Positions 34,526 through 46,032 of a DNA stretch of 64,000 nucleotides are shown piece after piece (positions within the stretch are counted from its first letter, which is position 1; each line of letters begins with the position of its first letter). Source of the DNA: Perkinsus marinus ATCC 50983. Taxonomy: Eukaryota > Perkinsozoa > Perkinsida > Perkinsidae. The notes below the pieces were generated by a model. The model worked only from the letters and a program-made list of their open reading frames with translations, did not search any database and was not told the origin of the DNA. The stretch lies in assembly GCF_000006405.1 (NCBI RefSeq), contig NW_003213889.1, positions 82,914 through 146,913 of the forward strand, read 5' to 3'. Both the position numbers and the translations under genes were made by a program.

Positions 34526-34843
34526 ATGAATACCTGTAAAATTCGTCTCCCACAAGTCCCAAAGAATGACGCAGACGTTCCTGCACATAGCAGCCAATCT
34601 GAGTCGACCACTGAAATTGACAACTCCGCATTGGAGTTACCAGAAGATATTTACATATCTATGCTAGCCCTCGGTAGGGAAGCTCGTCAACGTTCTGGGC
34701 ACATTACGCACAAGTACCGAGATATCCTACTTATTCCTCGAGGGGCATCATTCAATTATCCTCGCATCGAGAGTGGAGCTAGTACGGCTTCGACATGCGG
34801 TGGGACGACTGACTCTCAGGAGAGTCCATCTGGCAGTCCCTGA
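34526..34843 (+). CDS. Hypothetical protein, 105 aa (copy A)
   Basis: ATG-initiated frame MNTCKIRLPQVPKNDADVP with a central ELPEDIYISMLALGREARQR block and a Ser/Thr/Gly-rich tail. Nearly identical to the frame at 45009-45326. Substitutions between the copies are few and leave the frame intact, which mildly supports coding. No domain recognised; may be one exon of a longer gene. Confidence 0.4.
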   Translation: MNTCKIRLPQVPKNDADVPAHSSQSESTTEIDNSALELPEDIYISMLALGREARQRSGHITHKYRDILLIPRGASFNYPRIESGASTASTCGGTTDSQESPSGSP

Positions 34844-35022
34844 CCTAATGCCGAATAATTACTTTTTTCGTCCCATCCATCGTAACACCAGCGATGAGCA
34901 CACAGTTTTCCGAAGCCTTTCGTGTTGAGTACTGAGTTCTCTAAGTTCCGAATGCTCTTCTGACATCTCATTAAAAGGCGCCTTCGCACATCGGCGAGGT
35001 ACAGTAGGTCGGTCAAGCAACT

Positions 35023-35439
35023 ATGGAGTGCTCAGAGGTTAACAGTACACAGTCAGGTACACACTGGAGTTTTCGTCTCATGACTTGGTTGTCGAGTTTC
35101 GATAAAACGTGCATCCGACAAGTCGTAATGGCTATTGTTGCAATCTTTAATCAAGGAATATGTCAAGTTGAGCCTGAAGTCTATGAAGGTCCAAATTCTC
35201 AATGTTGCAACGACGGTGAGGATATCGGACTATCAACCAGTGTGATTTCACGAGATACTGTTTTCCTCACTTTACTCTTGATTGGCAATCGTTGGACTGG
35301 TGTGCGTAAGCTACACAGGCCAACAATACTGGTGTTGAAGAAAGTTGAGTCTCATGACAGGACTCCATCCAAGCAAGCCTATCGAGAGCATCTTCAGGTG
35401 CATCAATATCGAGGGCATCCCCAGGTTCATCAATATTGA
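35023..35439 (+). CDS. Hypothetical protein (copy A, altered C-terminus)
   Basis: MECSEVNSTQSGTHWSFR frame shared with 45506-45826. In this copy a 156-bp insertion at 35301 replaces the C-terminus with a tract ending in tandem H-x-Q-V-H-Q-Y-R-G-type repeats derived from about 30-bp DNA repeats. Coding status uncertain. Confidence 0.3.
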   Translation: MECSEVNSTQSGTHWSFRLMTWLSSFDKTCIRQVVMAIVAIFNQGICQVEPEVYEGPNSQCCNDGEDIGLSTSVISRDTVFLTLLLIGNRWTGVRKLHRPTILVLKKVESHDRTPSKQAYREHLQVHQYRGHPQVHQY

Positions 35440-35456
35440 GGGCATCCCCAGGTTCA
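35301..35456. repeat. 156-bp copy-A-specific insertion with ~30-bp tandem units
   Basis: Absent from copy B, where GGACTGG joins TCATGTTGG directly. The right half has about three units related to GAGGGCATCCCCAGGTTCAT followed by CAATATT. Confidence 0.8.
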
Positions 35457-35700
35457 TCATGTTGGTCCCATTCGGAAGGTATGCTTGATATCGAGTTGGA
35501 ACATAACTCAACAGTTATGGTTCTTTGAAGCAAAAAACAACTCGGCGGATAGATGATGAATGTAAAAAGCATATTTCAACAAACTGAATAATAACTCGAA
35601 AACATCAGGAGTCCATATTCACTGCTACTACGCCTTGTAACAAGTATCCAGGTACCTGTGACAACGACAACATAGGAGACTACCAACAGCTCGCTTCAAC

Positions 35701-37724
35701 TCACTTGGCCACCACGATGTCGGCAAGCTCCTTCGGGACCGAAGCTGCGGAACCATACACGGCTGCATTACCACTATGCCCTAACAAGTAACAGAACCCC
35801 TTATCTCACTACCAGAAGTGTGAACACAGTCTAATCATGCTACAGGTCCAGGCCAGGAATCGAACCCATACGTACCGCTCTTCACACCAGCGTCTAACTT
35901 CGCCTTCTCCGCCTTAAGACCAGCCTCGATATCCGTTAACAGTTCATCCATTTTCTCAGCGTTCAGACGTGTGACGCATATATGAACGCCCGATGGCATC
36001 TGCAGCATGTTCAAGTTCCTAAGGGAATAACATTAAGGCAATTTCCACTATGGTCACCCCACCAATGGGTCTTGGTGTTGTTCTTCAACCATTCTGCAAA
36101 GTCATAGTCATTAACCCCATTAGTGCAGGTAATAGCCACCACCGAAACGCTTGGACGGCCCAACACGCGAACTCCCTCTATGTCGTTGATTCCCTTCTCG
36201 AGGTGCTTAGCAGCAGACACTACATAGAGTCCATCATACAATCCCAGTACAATCGGCACGCTCACCAATTGTCTTGCATGATTCTTTATACCCATCTCTT
36301 CCGATGTGCATCAAAGTCGCCCAAGTCGCTGCGACGGCAGCTGCTGGTCTGAATGGTGAACCCTTGGCGAGTGCATAGCATTAGTTCGAATTGGTTTACC
36401 TTGACCCGCATATGGTTGGAGTGCCGTAGATTCCACCAGGCCATTCACTGCAAGTAGAATACTGATACTTGCGGAGGTCAGTCGACCGGAACATGAGCAC
36501 ACTGGTGCCCTTAGGGGCAAATCCGTATTTATGGGTATCACAGGAAATGGATGTGACGCCCGGGACGCGGAAATCGAACTGATAAACAGGCCCAAAGTTC
36601 TCGGGAGACTATTAGAGCAGCATGTCTTACCCTCGTTGGCATGGGGAAGCCGTTCTCTTCCATAAAAGGTAAGAGGTATCCTCCCAAGCAGCCGTCCACG
36701 TGGAGATTAGTCTTGTGATCCAACGCAATCTTCGACAAACCTTCTATATTATCCACCACGCCTGAACCCAACATAACTTCAACCACTGCTATTGCGCCCG
36801 ACCACAGCAAAGCAGAGACAGAGATATTATTTGAATTACCTTGAGGAAACTGCGGACAGCTGCCCACAATAGCGACAGTATTCTTGTTCACCAATGTTTC
36901 GACATGATTCAGATCAACGTCCATAATCTCCTGAGCACAACAGAAATGTCAGACATTCACCATGGTCGGTCGAACCGGCAAGCTCTACTATACGACAGTG
37001 TAATAATCGTAACACAACTGCCATCGAGGGATAGCTAGAGCATCTTATCGAGATGAGAGTATAATCTGATGACCCGGACAAAGTAAAGTCAATATACGCG
37101 ACTAATCACTATAAAGAAGGCATCTTCCATACTACCTCATTAAGCCGAGCTATCCGAACGTCTATGCCAAAATACTGTCCAGCTTTGATGAAAGCAGCAT
37201 GTGCACTGCGAGGTATGACGATGTTGGGCTCAGTGATACCCATCTCCGCTCTGAAGAAGACCAAGCAACAACTCATTATGTACTACCGTACCACAGCCGG
37301 ATGAGATCTTTGTAAGAAGACGAATGCCTGTGAGCAGAGATTTACCTTCCCCAGTCCCTATAGGCCTTCATCGCCAGCAGAATTGACTCAGTTCCGCCGC
37401 TAGTTACGGAACCACAAGCTCCTTCATCCGGCTTACCATTGAACAGATTGAGCGTCATTGCGATAACCTAGCGTGTAGTCGTGACTCGTCGTCCGAGTGA
37501 TGCAACTCCCACAAAGCTATCGTACCTCGGCTTCCATTTGCCGGGTCTTGGTGAACACGTCAGCATGTAGCAGATTGCTAAGGCCGAACATCCCCAATAC
37601 CTAGAAGCGCGCATCATGAGTATTGCTTTGGAGCAGTCCATACTTACTTTCCCTTGCATCTCGTATAACTCCTCACCACCGTGGTACACACACCCACTCT
37701 GACCGCCATTCTTCCAGTTCATGT
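35701..37724 (-). CDS. Sphingosine-1-phosphate lyase, copy A (N-terminus in gap)
   Basis: Exons on the minus strand mirror the complete copy at 46033-48575: [20 protein letters not shown] near the gap, [57 protein letters not shown] with the PLP-binding Lys, the [10 protein letters not shown] region, [15 protein letters not shown], and C-terminus [14 protein letters not shown] 5-nt deletion relative to copy B near 36605 lies inside an intron (GTAAGACATG to TTTATCAG) and does not by itself break the frame. The membrane-anchor exon is missing because of the gap at 37725. It cleaves sphingosine-1-phosphate to a fatty aldehyde and phosphoethanolamine at the ER. Confidence 0.85.
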
Positions 37725-37824
37725 NNNNNNNNNNNNNNNNNNNNNNNNNNNNNNNNNNNNNNNNNNNNNNNNNNNNNNNNNNNNNNNNNNNNNNNNNNNN
37801 NNNNNNNNNNNNNNNNNNNNNNNN
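37725..37824. other. Assembly gap (100 N)
   Basis: By comparison with copy B, the hidden sequence should hold about 1.1 kb: the lyase N-terminal exons and the minisatellite (equivalent of about 48060-49195). Confidence 0.95.
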
Positions 37825-38132
37825 CGTTGGCCCAAATGACATATAGCCACCCCAGGGCATGCTTTGATATATTATATTTCCCGGGTGGGGCGGATATGCC
37901 ATCCCGGGATAATCAGGGCATGTAAGCACAACATCGCCACGAGAATACAGAAAGTATTCTCGTGTATTATACAGTTTATCACAACTCAACTACTTCCTTA
38001 TGCGCAGACCACTGAATTCTCGCGCGCGCCCTGGTATCAAAGGGAAATGCTTCAAGGGTTTGTTCCGTGGATGCCAAACTATTTATGGTCACTGCAAATT
38101 TCTAAGTTGATTGGTATGTGCCCAAGTTGTGA

Positions 38133-39257
38133 ATGGACTCGTCATCATACCCTCCTCATCCCTCTCATGATGTTGGTCGTGCCGAAATAGTCCTCAATGC
38201 CGCCAACCTCGGCTTCGCCTACGGAAGTGCATGCCTTGGTCGATCTAGTACGTTCGATTGGCGAGGAGTACTGACGGCCTGGCACTATCATAAAATACGC
38301 GGCATTGAGAGGTGTCTGGTCGCTGTTAACGAGTCCTTGCTGAGGCATAACCCGGATGTACCCTTGGAGCTGAAAGATAGTTTGTCTAAGGCTCCCCCAA
38401 GAGACGGTATGAAGGATTTGGACGACTTGCTCACTATTCGACTGGCCATGGTAAACGATGCTCAGTTCGTTGACAATGATAACTACAGGGATTGGGTTGA
38501 ACGGTTGCAAGATGACAAGGAAACGCTGAAATGGTTCTTGAACGAAGGGATGAAAAACCATTGTTATTACAGCATGTCAGCTGATGGTGAATTTACTCCA
38601 GTCTTATCCGCTCCCATGCCTCGATCTGCAATGGATATTGATGAGGACTTGAATGGTGACGACAACGATGCAAAGGACGACGAGGTTATCCCTGTTGGGT
38701 TCAGTGCCTATCATCTCGATAATCAACAGGACGCTAGTGCTATTCCTGGTACTGTCGCTGAGCCTCACGTCATGAAACACTTTGGAGGTAAAGCAGTGAG
38801 ACCTTACCGAGTATCAAGGCTCAGTTATGGCACAGGTCCGAGGAAGCACCCAACAGGTCCATACATGCATCCTACGAGAGCTGCTAATTTCTCTAGGAGT
38901 CATCGGACGGAGCCTTCCGTTATGAACTCAGTGACTCAGTATAAAGCCGTTAACGACTCTTGGGAGGATGGTGCGATCAAATTGGGCAGCTTTCATGTTA
39001 ACAGTTCTTCTCCAACGCCAACGATCAAGAAGTCGCGAAATTGCCGCGGGGTGGGTGTGGCGGGCAGGGTCAATCCAGTTCAGCAAAGAGTTGCATCTCA
39101 GTTCCTTCAACAAAGTACTCCTGTTCATCGTTCGGGATGCGGCTGCCTTCAGCCATTCTGTGGTGGTGGTGGATCAGTAGTTAACGGTGGCGTTGAGGAG
39201 TCGTGGGAAGACAACACTGTGGCGTTCGTTACTAAAGATGGATTTGATTCTCATTGA
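38133..39257 (+). CDS. Zc3h12a-like NYN-domain ribonuclease homologue, copy A
   Basis: Single-exon 374 aa. Residues ~17-150 match the NYN/PIN nuclease domain of Regnase-1: EIVLNAANLGFAYG, RGVLTAWHYHKIRGIERCLV, KDLDDLLTIRLAMV, QFVDNDNYRDWVERL, and a final KWFLNEGMKNHCYYSMSADGE-like strand. Regnase enzymes cut structured mRNA with a Mg2+ site of four Asp. Here the DD pair and the NDxYRD Asp are kept, but the first Asp (IDGSN in the family) is Asn (LNAAN). The usual CCCH zinc finger is not evident; the C-terminus has a Cys/Gly-rich motif (RSGCGCLQPFCGGGGS). Divergent from the lyase gene. Confidence 0.65.
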   Translation: MDSSSYPPHPSHDVGRAEIVLNAANLGFAYGSACLGRSSTFDWRGVLTAWHYHKIRGIERCLVAVNESLLRHNPDVPLELKDSLSKAPPRDGMKDLDDLLTIRLAMVNDAQFVDNDNYRDWVERLQDDKETLKWFLNEGMKNHCYYSMSADGEFTPVLSAPMPRSAMDIDEDLNGDDNDAKDDEVIPVGFSAYHLDNQQDASAIPGTVAEPHVMKHFGGKAVRPYRVSRLSYGTGPRKHPTGPYMHPTRAANFSRSHRTEPSVMNSVTQYKAVNDSWEDGAIKLGSFHVNSSSPTPTIKKSRNCRGVGVAGRVNPVQQRVASQFLQQSTPVHRSGCGCLQPFCGGGGSVVNGGVEESWEDNTVAFVTKDGFDSH

Positions 39258-39402
39258 GGTAGGATTCGTATAAGTAGTATTGCGTAGCACTATTTTCTCT
39301 CACATACCATTTAGCTCTAGTGACTCCGGTGAAGTGTTGCGTGAAGTAGGAGTTGCAGACGGGGGCATTCGTCTCAGTATTTTTTCGTACACCTTCACGC
39401 TC

Positions 39403-39835
39403 ATGGACGTTGTTTATTTCGACACTATTGGTGGGGACCTAGATCCAACGGCAGTAGCGGCTCGGTGCCTTGCCGAGCTTGTCAACGAACATAAAGGAGC
39501 AGACTTCATCACCTTCACTCGATGTAATAATGCAAGACATTGAAATTAGCTCAAAACTAAGGAACTCGCAGTATTTCGCTATGTTCACTGCGTTGTCTGT
39601 CAGGCTCGTTCCCTTCGACGGCGTGGCTTGGGGATCTTCCCGCTGCCTGCATTCGGGGAGCTCCTAATCATCAAGGTTTGTATGCTGTTGGGGATATAGT
39701 GCGAGGAAGGGATCTGTTGGAGGCCATGTCGCGTAGTAAGGGCAGAGGTTGAGAAACTTCGAACTATTGGGTCGTGGAAGACTGTTCTGCGCCTAGCACT
39801 TGTCATTGCTAATGTGCTCATAGTAATTCTAGAAT
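39403..39835 (+). pseudogene. 5' fragment of membrane-protein gene (copy A, truncated at duplication end)
   Basis: Exons MDVVYFDTIGGDLDPTAV / ELVNEHKGADFITFTR and SWKTVLRLALVIANVLIVIL match the start of the gene at 51101 in copy B. Homology stops at 39835, where the frame runs into a TAG created by the junction with the gag region. The copy therefore lacks all downstream exons and is probably non-functional. Confidence 0.5.
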
Positions 39836-40830
39836 AGGTACTTAATAACCTCTGGATGGCCTTCCGTCTTCCTCTCCATCTCTTCCAACCATGTAGTCCC
39901 CGACCGTTCATCTTGTTCCCCTAGAAACTTATGTTGTGGTTTCAACTTGATAGCCAACTGTTCAGCAGTATCGAACTCTTTCATAGTCAGCTTGTTTCTC
40001 CCACAACCATTCCCTCCACAGGCCAGACAACCTCTTGTGGTACCCGTCATACGCTTGGCCGGGCGATAGCGTGTGCCACCAGTGAGATGTCCACCATAGC
40101 CACTGCGATCGGAGGAGGTTTCATCAGTTGAGGAACTCGATCCTGAAGGACTACGACGATATCTGCCACGACCTCTAGAGCGACCATAATCTCGTCCTCT
40201 AGAGCGACCATCATCTCCTCTTCTCTTCGGCTCTTCACACCTTTCATCACGATAACGGTCTACCCCACGATCGTAACGACCATCTCCACCATAGTCTCTT
40301 CGGCGTTCAACAGATTCGTAACCTCTTTTATCATCCTTTGGAGACGATGAAGGACCATTTCTTCCATCAGTATTGCCCACTTCGTCAGTGATAATCTTGG
40401 GAGGCAGTCCATCCCTCTCTTGTCGGGGGTGATCAATACCCAACCTTGGAGATGGTATAGACGGCATCCGGAGACCACTGCTGCGGACTTGATCGTACCT
40501 GCCTAAAGGCAGAAATTGTTGGGACCTTTCAGGTCCAATTAACGCCTGAGTCAACTCTCCCCCAACTGGTTGACTGACCGAACGGACTCTAGATCCTAAT
40601 GCAGATCTTGAGTCACTGTTAGTATGACATTCACTATTATTATTCATATTCCCGCTATCTAACTCCATATTCGAACTATAACAATCAACATTAATTCTCG
40701 CCTTTGGGGGAGGGATACCCAAGGAACCCCTTTCCCTTGCAGGCCATTGTTGCATAGCAGAGGTAGACCCTACAGACCTAGGAAAAGGCCCTCGAGGATG
40801 AGAGTCAGGAACACCCTCGGTTTCAGCCAT
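39829..40830 (-). mobile_element. Retrotransposon gag-like ORF, truncated
   Basis: Minus-strand frame from ATG 40830 (MAETEGVPDSHPRG; an in-frame ATG also lies at 40860). Composition is gag-like: low-complexity N-terminus, an Arg/Asp/Gly-rich basic tract (RRDYGGDGRYDRG, RSRGRDYGRSRGRG), a Cys cluster (CLACGGNGCGRNK), then FLGEQDERSGTTWLEEMERK, the start of a capsid-type helical domain. The frame is cut at the copy-A duplication boundary, so protease, reverse transcriptase and integrase are absent. Assignment to a Ty3-like element is by composition and capsid-start resemblance only. Confidence 0.5.
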
Positions 40831-40860
40831 AATAGAGGAGCTAGGGTACTGAAACGACAT

Positions 40861-43800
40861 ATTATACCAATCACCTCAACCTCTGCATTACCAACAATCT
40901 ACTCTAACCTACAACATATATAGCTATCTCTCTGCTATATAGATAACACCCTTTATTTACAAATGGGTCGAAAATAAGCGTCGTTAAACCGACTAGCCTC
41001 ATAATAGAAACAACACCATTGATACCATGATGACCCGTACTTTTGAGGCACGCCCATGTCAACGGTTAAGTCCATCAACATAGACTGACGAATAAGTAGA
41101 ATAACATAAGCAAAAGACATAACCATAGGTCATCTCGACTTGTAGGGATCCTCCTCAATCCCGGCGTGGACATTAGATTACCCTTCTTACCAACGGCACC
41201 AAAACCGTTGATGACAATGGTGGTAGCTTGCCCATCTACAAGCTATGACCGGCTCGGGAATACAGCTTCCGGAGGACCACCTATAGGTCCCCATCCACTA
41301 TACCTTCGCCGATTCCCAGCAGCTCTCAACGAGCCCCTCACGAAAACACAATAGCCCAAGCATGGGAACTCCCTTCGCCCAGAACTATTGCGCAAGGAAA
41401 TTCCCGAACACCACATCTATAGGTGCCGGCAAAGTGGACATCCACCCTTGCTGAGCAACTGCTGAACCTCGCATAAACGGTACACTTACAACCAGTACCC
41501 ATAACCAATTGCAGACGTCACTCCTCCTTTTGAGAAAGCAGTTCGCCGTACACCGTCGATGCTAACCGACCCAATATAATCATCCAAGTAAGCCGAATAA
41601 TAGGCTACCCGCAACATGGATGCCTACCATTCTTCTACTAGGAGTATACAAGTCAGCTGAATAATAGGGTACCCCGCAACATGGGATGCCTACCATTCTT
41701 CTACCATGAGTATACATATACTGCAGACGGCTCAGGTAATACGTATACTCATAATAGGCATAATATCCCATCCCGGAAATGGGAGGTACGACTCGACCCA
41801 GGGTTGAAGAACTTAGCAATGGAGCGTCATCCGTAGCGGTCTGCGAGCGCCCTGGACTTATGGCCCCCTCCTGGACGTGAGTACCATTATGGAGAACGGG
41901 TCGAGATCGAACCTTGTCAACCGTCGGTGCAGAAGGTCACCTTTCACCTACCCTTGATGGACGTGCTGATAACCTCCTTACTACTCTAGTAGGAAATGGT
42001 ATGTTAGTGATCTGTCATTCCTACCATACACTGCGCAATGTAGGCAAGAATCTACCGCACCGTATACCATTTTAGACAGTATTAACCCTTCAGTGACCCA
42101 TATCATACAACAGCTGAGGTAACACTGCCTGAGCAGCCCGACTCATGTAATTTACCATTTAGAAGTTGACATTAGTAACGTAACCCAGCATATCAATATA
42201 TTCCATGGATATACAATATGTCTACGGCCCCTCTCACGAGAGATCTTTTATGCCTGAATCAAGGGCCGAGGCGGTTCAACCTGTAGATGTTAAGGGTCTT
42301 GGGAGAGGTTTTTCGCAACCTCTTCCTACTCCGATAGTACAACCCCCGCCGTAACGGAAACGAATTAACGTGGGCCTGGGGAATACTCGACCCAACAGCC
42401 GGATGTACGTAAGCGTTTGGATCACAGCGCAACATGCTGCTACGCCAACCCAAGTCTTAACACCCAAGCAGCCGCCCAAGGTAACACCGGGGACACAGTG
42501 CTGAAGGCAACATCTTAGCACCACATCCCACCGAGAAGCCCTGTACCATTGAAACCAACCCCCAACCGCAGGAGTCGTAACAATTACCCTTGAGCTTCCC
42601 TTCCCCTAAGGGAGGTGGACCCATACGTCTATGTACTTCATATAACCAGTACCATCCACCATTCAGTCGAGGGGGGTTGGAGCTTCCAGGCCCTACTTGC
42701 CCTTAGCTTCATACGTTACCATATCATACCCTCGCTGTTCTTCACGAAACCAAGTAGATAGTACCCAACCTCACCAGTAAATAAGCTCAGTGTCTGACTC
42801 ACCGAGTCGGATCAATCCCGGTAGAATGCGCGTGCACAACGGGCGTGTGACTTGCTTAGAGAAGTAAACCGTAACGGACTTATCGCAAGCGACACGACGC
42901 GGTGAACTCTCAAATCAGTGCGAATAGAACGACAAACGCGATTACCACGGTACCAGTGATAAGCTCTCAAACCATGCTATAGCAGCACAGTAGAGATCTA
43001 TTCACACCCAGATAAGTCATCCCATAAGGACTAATAACTCAAACCGTGCCCATTAACCGATATATAGCTACCATAGCGTACTAACAGTCTAAGGGAATCG
43101 ATACAACTAGTAATAAATCCCAGTACCAATGTATAACCGTATGACTGCTAGAGATACGGATAACCTTCATACCCACCATATGAAGTCCCTATCCAATCTG
43201 ACAGTGATCCTGCAGAATCAACTGCCTATCGGAATACAGGTCGAGATACGACCGTAAGACTCCGAAACAATTGGAATAACAACACGTAAAAAGGAGACAA
43301 CCAGGGCATAAGCGCACGCCCGGCGTCACATCCGCACAGTATCGAACCCGCGCTACCGCGCAACACATCAACTTTGGACATAAAGTTGTCGAAAGCCCTT
43401 TGGACAGCGAGGGATGTCAAAACGAATCTCAAGACTAAGTTTTGGACAGTTTGTCGAAAAACTACCCTAGTGAGTAGTTTGGACATGAAGTTGTCGAATA
43501 TTTTTTTTCATCAAGAAGTTGTCCAATTACGTCTGTAGCGACCTTTGGACAGCTTTCTGATCAATTGGACATGTTTGGACAACATTTAGTAATCTGGACT
43601 ACAATGTGTCGGTCCGAAACCAAAACAGGAACCAAAACAGAGACCAAAACAGGTCTCTGTTCAGAACACCCCCTCGTGTTACAAAGTCAGAAAGGTTCGG
43701 TGTCGAGTGGTATAGTTGTTAAGCGCTCGCCCATTTGGTACAGAAGTGGACAAATTCCCCAGTATAAAATTTGGTACAACACAATCGTCGGTGTTTGAGT

Positions 43801-44139
43801 TTGTCACGAATTCGTGTTTTTTTACACCACCAAAAACGTTTGGTTCAAAAGTGGATTGGTACAAAAGTGGAGACACGGAATAGACAGTATAAGGCGAGCG
43901 CGAGGGCCTTATCCGTAGCTAACGTGTGCATGCGTCAAACGATCGATTGCATTCAGAGTCTTCCGAGGGATTCTTTTGAGGATTACTGTTGGCACTCCTG
44001 CCAACCTTGTCGACCGCAGCTAAGTATTATCTTATACCTGTATCTACCCTTGGGATTGTGTTGCCAGAGTCACTAGCATCGACTACCTATAGTATCAATC
44101 GACGACCCGATCAAGACTTCGAGTAAATTCGTCCACATT
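40861..44139. other. 3.3 kb non-coding interval between duplication copies
   Basis: No supported gene. Holds a direct repeat of about 60 bp at 41585-41710 (GCATGGATGCC/GATGCCTACCATTCTTCTAC), TTTGGACA-type repeats at 43373-43585, and a triple ACCAAAACAG at 43618-43653. Probably the upstream untranslated part of the gag-bearing element, but no terminal repeats were identified. Confidence 0.4.
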
Positions 44140-45008
44140 CTGATATACGATCTTACGTATAATTTCCGTCGAATGGCTGACTGCCACAAGCAGTATGACC
44201 TCGTTTTATCCAGCTAGGTAGCCCACCTCTCCCCTATCAACTAAGAGCCACTTCGTACGCTCTACGGTCTCTTATCTACATCAGGTTTGTCGCGTATGGA
44301 AGTACCATTACGACGATCTAGGCAGCCGCCTCCAATGGTGATCGTATCTGTCGGTGATCGTATCTGTCTTGACTTCTTCATGTTCTCATAGTTGGTCTAC
44401 CCGTGTACGGTTTGTGACAGGTTTGCACCGCACAAGGTTGTGCGGAATCTTGCTCATTGATAGCGTTTAACCTGATTAAGCGAGTTGATCGATAAGGTTG
44501 GAGCAGAAGGACTCCGGATTGAGGGGGACTTCTTGGGGGTTTTCTTTCGGTAGCATCAAGATATGTTTAAACCTCCATAGCGCGTTGTAAACATCCTAGC
44601 GCCGATGGCAGTGTTGGGTTGTTCAAGAAGAGGCTACAGCTTGAGTTAACAATTGTTAGGGATGTTAGAGCGCGACAGTGTATATGTGTACGCATAATGT
44701 TGATCAATCATTACAAGTTAACCACTCTGACAAGTTGCTACTCTCTCCCACAGGTTCATACCGATCTGTCCTGTTCATCTATTGCGGGCTGGCCTTCTAT
44801 CGTTAGTTCTCTACGATCCTCTCAACGATCATCTTTGAGGAGCGCCCCTGTTTTCCTTCTAAGACTTGAATCTGAGTGAGTGTCGCTCCAATCGGGATCA
44901 CATTCTGCTGTCATTCCTCTAGTGTGGATCAGGTTTATTCGTCACGAATGTCGATCCTTGAGATGTGTGCATTTGTAGCTTTTTTCCCACCGATTTCTGT
45001 ATCCTGTC

Positions 45009-45326
45009 ATGAATACCTGTCAAATTCGTCTCTCACAAGTCCCAAAGAATGACGCAGACGTTCCTGCACATAGCAGCCAATCTGAGTCGACCACTGAAAT
45101 TGACAACTCCGCATTGGAGTTACCAGAAGATATTTACATATCTATGCTAGCCCTCGGTAGGGAAGCTCGTCAACGTTCTGGGCACATTACGCACAAGTAC
45201 CGAGATATCCTACTTATTCCTCGAGGGGCATCATTCAATTATCCTCGCATCGAGAGTGGAGCTAGTACGGCTTCGACATGCGGTGGGACGACTGACTCTC
45301 AGGAGAGTCCATCTGGCAGTCCCTGA
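45009..45326 (+). CDS. Hypothetical protein, 105 aa (copy B)
   Basis: MNTCQIRLSQVPKNDADVP frame; differs from copy A by two residues near the N-terminus and is otherwise identical. Unrecognised. Confidence 0.4.
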   Translation: MNTCQIRLSQVPKNDADVPAHSSQSESTTEIDNSALELPEDIYISMLALGREARQRSGHITHKYRDILLIPRGASFNYPRIESGASTASTCGGTTDSQESPSGSP

Positions 45327-45505
45327 CCTAATGCCGAATAATTACTTTTTTCGTCCCATCCATCGTAACACCAGCGATGAGCACACAGTTATCCGAAGCC
45401 TTTCGTGTTGAGTACTGAGTTCTCGAAGTTCCGAATGCTCTTCTGACATCTCATTAAAAGGCGCCTTCGCACATCGGCGAGGTACAGTAGATCGGTCAAG
45501 CAACT

Positions 45506-45826
45506 ATGGAGTGCTCAGAGGTTAACAGTACACAATCAGGTACACACTGGAGTTTTCGTCTCATGACTTGGTTGTCGAGTTTCGATAAAACGTGCATCCG
45601 ACAAGTCGTAATGGCTATTGTTGCAATCTTTAATCAAGGAATATCTCAAGTTGAGCCTGAAGGCTATGAAGGTCCAAATTCCCAATGTTGCAACGACGCT
45701 GAGGATATCGGACTATCGACCAGTGTGACATCACGAGATGCTGTTTTCCTCACTTTACTCTTGATTGGCAATCGTTGGACTGGTCATGTTGGTCCCATTC
45801 AGAAGGTATGCTTGATACCGAGTTGA
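45506..45826 (+). CDS. Hypothetical protein, 106 aa (copy B)
   Basis: MECSEVNSTQSGTHWSFR frame with a hydrophobic middle (QVVMAIVAIF) and TLLLIGNRWTGHVGP end. It lacks the insertion seen in copy A, so this is the likelier original form. No domain recognised; may be an exon rather than a whole gene. Confidence 0.35.
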   Translation: MECSEVNSTQSGTHWSFRLMTWLSSFDKTCIRQVVMAIVAIFNQGISQVEPEGYEGPNSQCCNDAEDIGLSTSVTSRDAVFLTLLLIGNRWTGHVGPIQKVCLIPS

Positions 45827-46032
45827 ATAGAACAGAACTCAATAGTTATGGTTCTTTGAAGCAAAAAAACGACTCGGCGGATAGATGATGAATGTAAAAA
45901 GCATATTTCAACGAACTGAATAATAACTCGAAAACATCAGGAGTCCATATTCACTGCTACTACGCCTTGTAACAAGTATCCAAGTACCTGTGACAACGAC
46001 AACATAGGAGACTACCAACAGCTCGCTTCAAC

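Larger units (their letters stand above)
33646..39835. repeat. Segmental duplication, copy A
   Basis: Near-identical to 44140-51534, same orientation. Identity begins at CTGATATACGATCTTA and ends at AATTCTAGAATA. Contents: two small hypothetical genes, sphingosine-1-phosphate lyase, NYN nuclease, and the first exons of a membrane gene. Copy A carries a 156-bp insertion (35301-35456) absent from B and a 100-N gap at the place where B has the lyase N-terminus and minisatellite. Confidence 0.95.

Noticed and set aside
36538-36660. Frameshift in lyase copy A relative to copy B
   Set aside because: The 5-nt difference lies within the intron between MPTR and FDFRV; the spliced frame is intact.
43695-43765. 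tRNA-like string GAGTGGTATAGTTGTTAAGCG
   Set aside because: No anticodon or T-arm that folds, and no acceptor stem.
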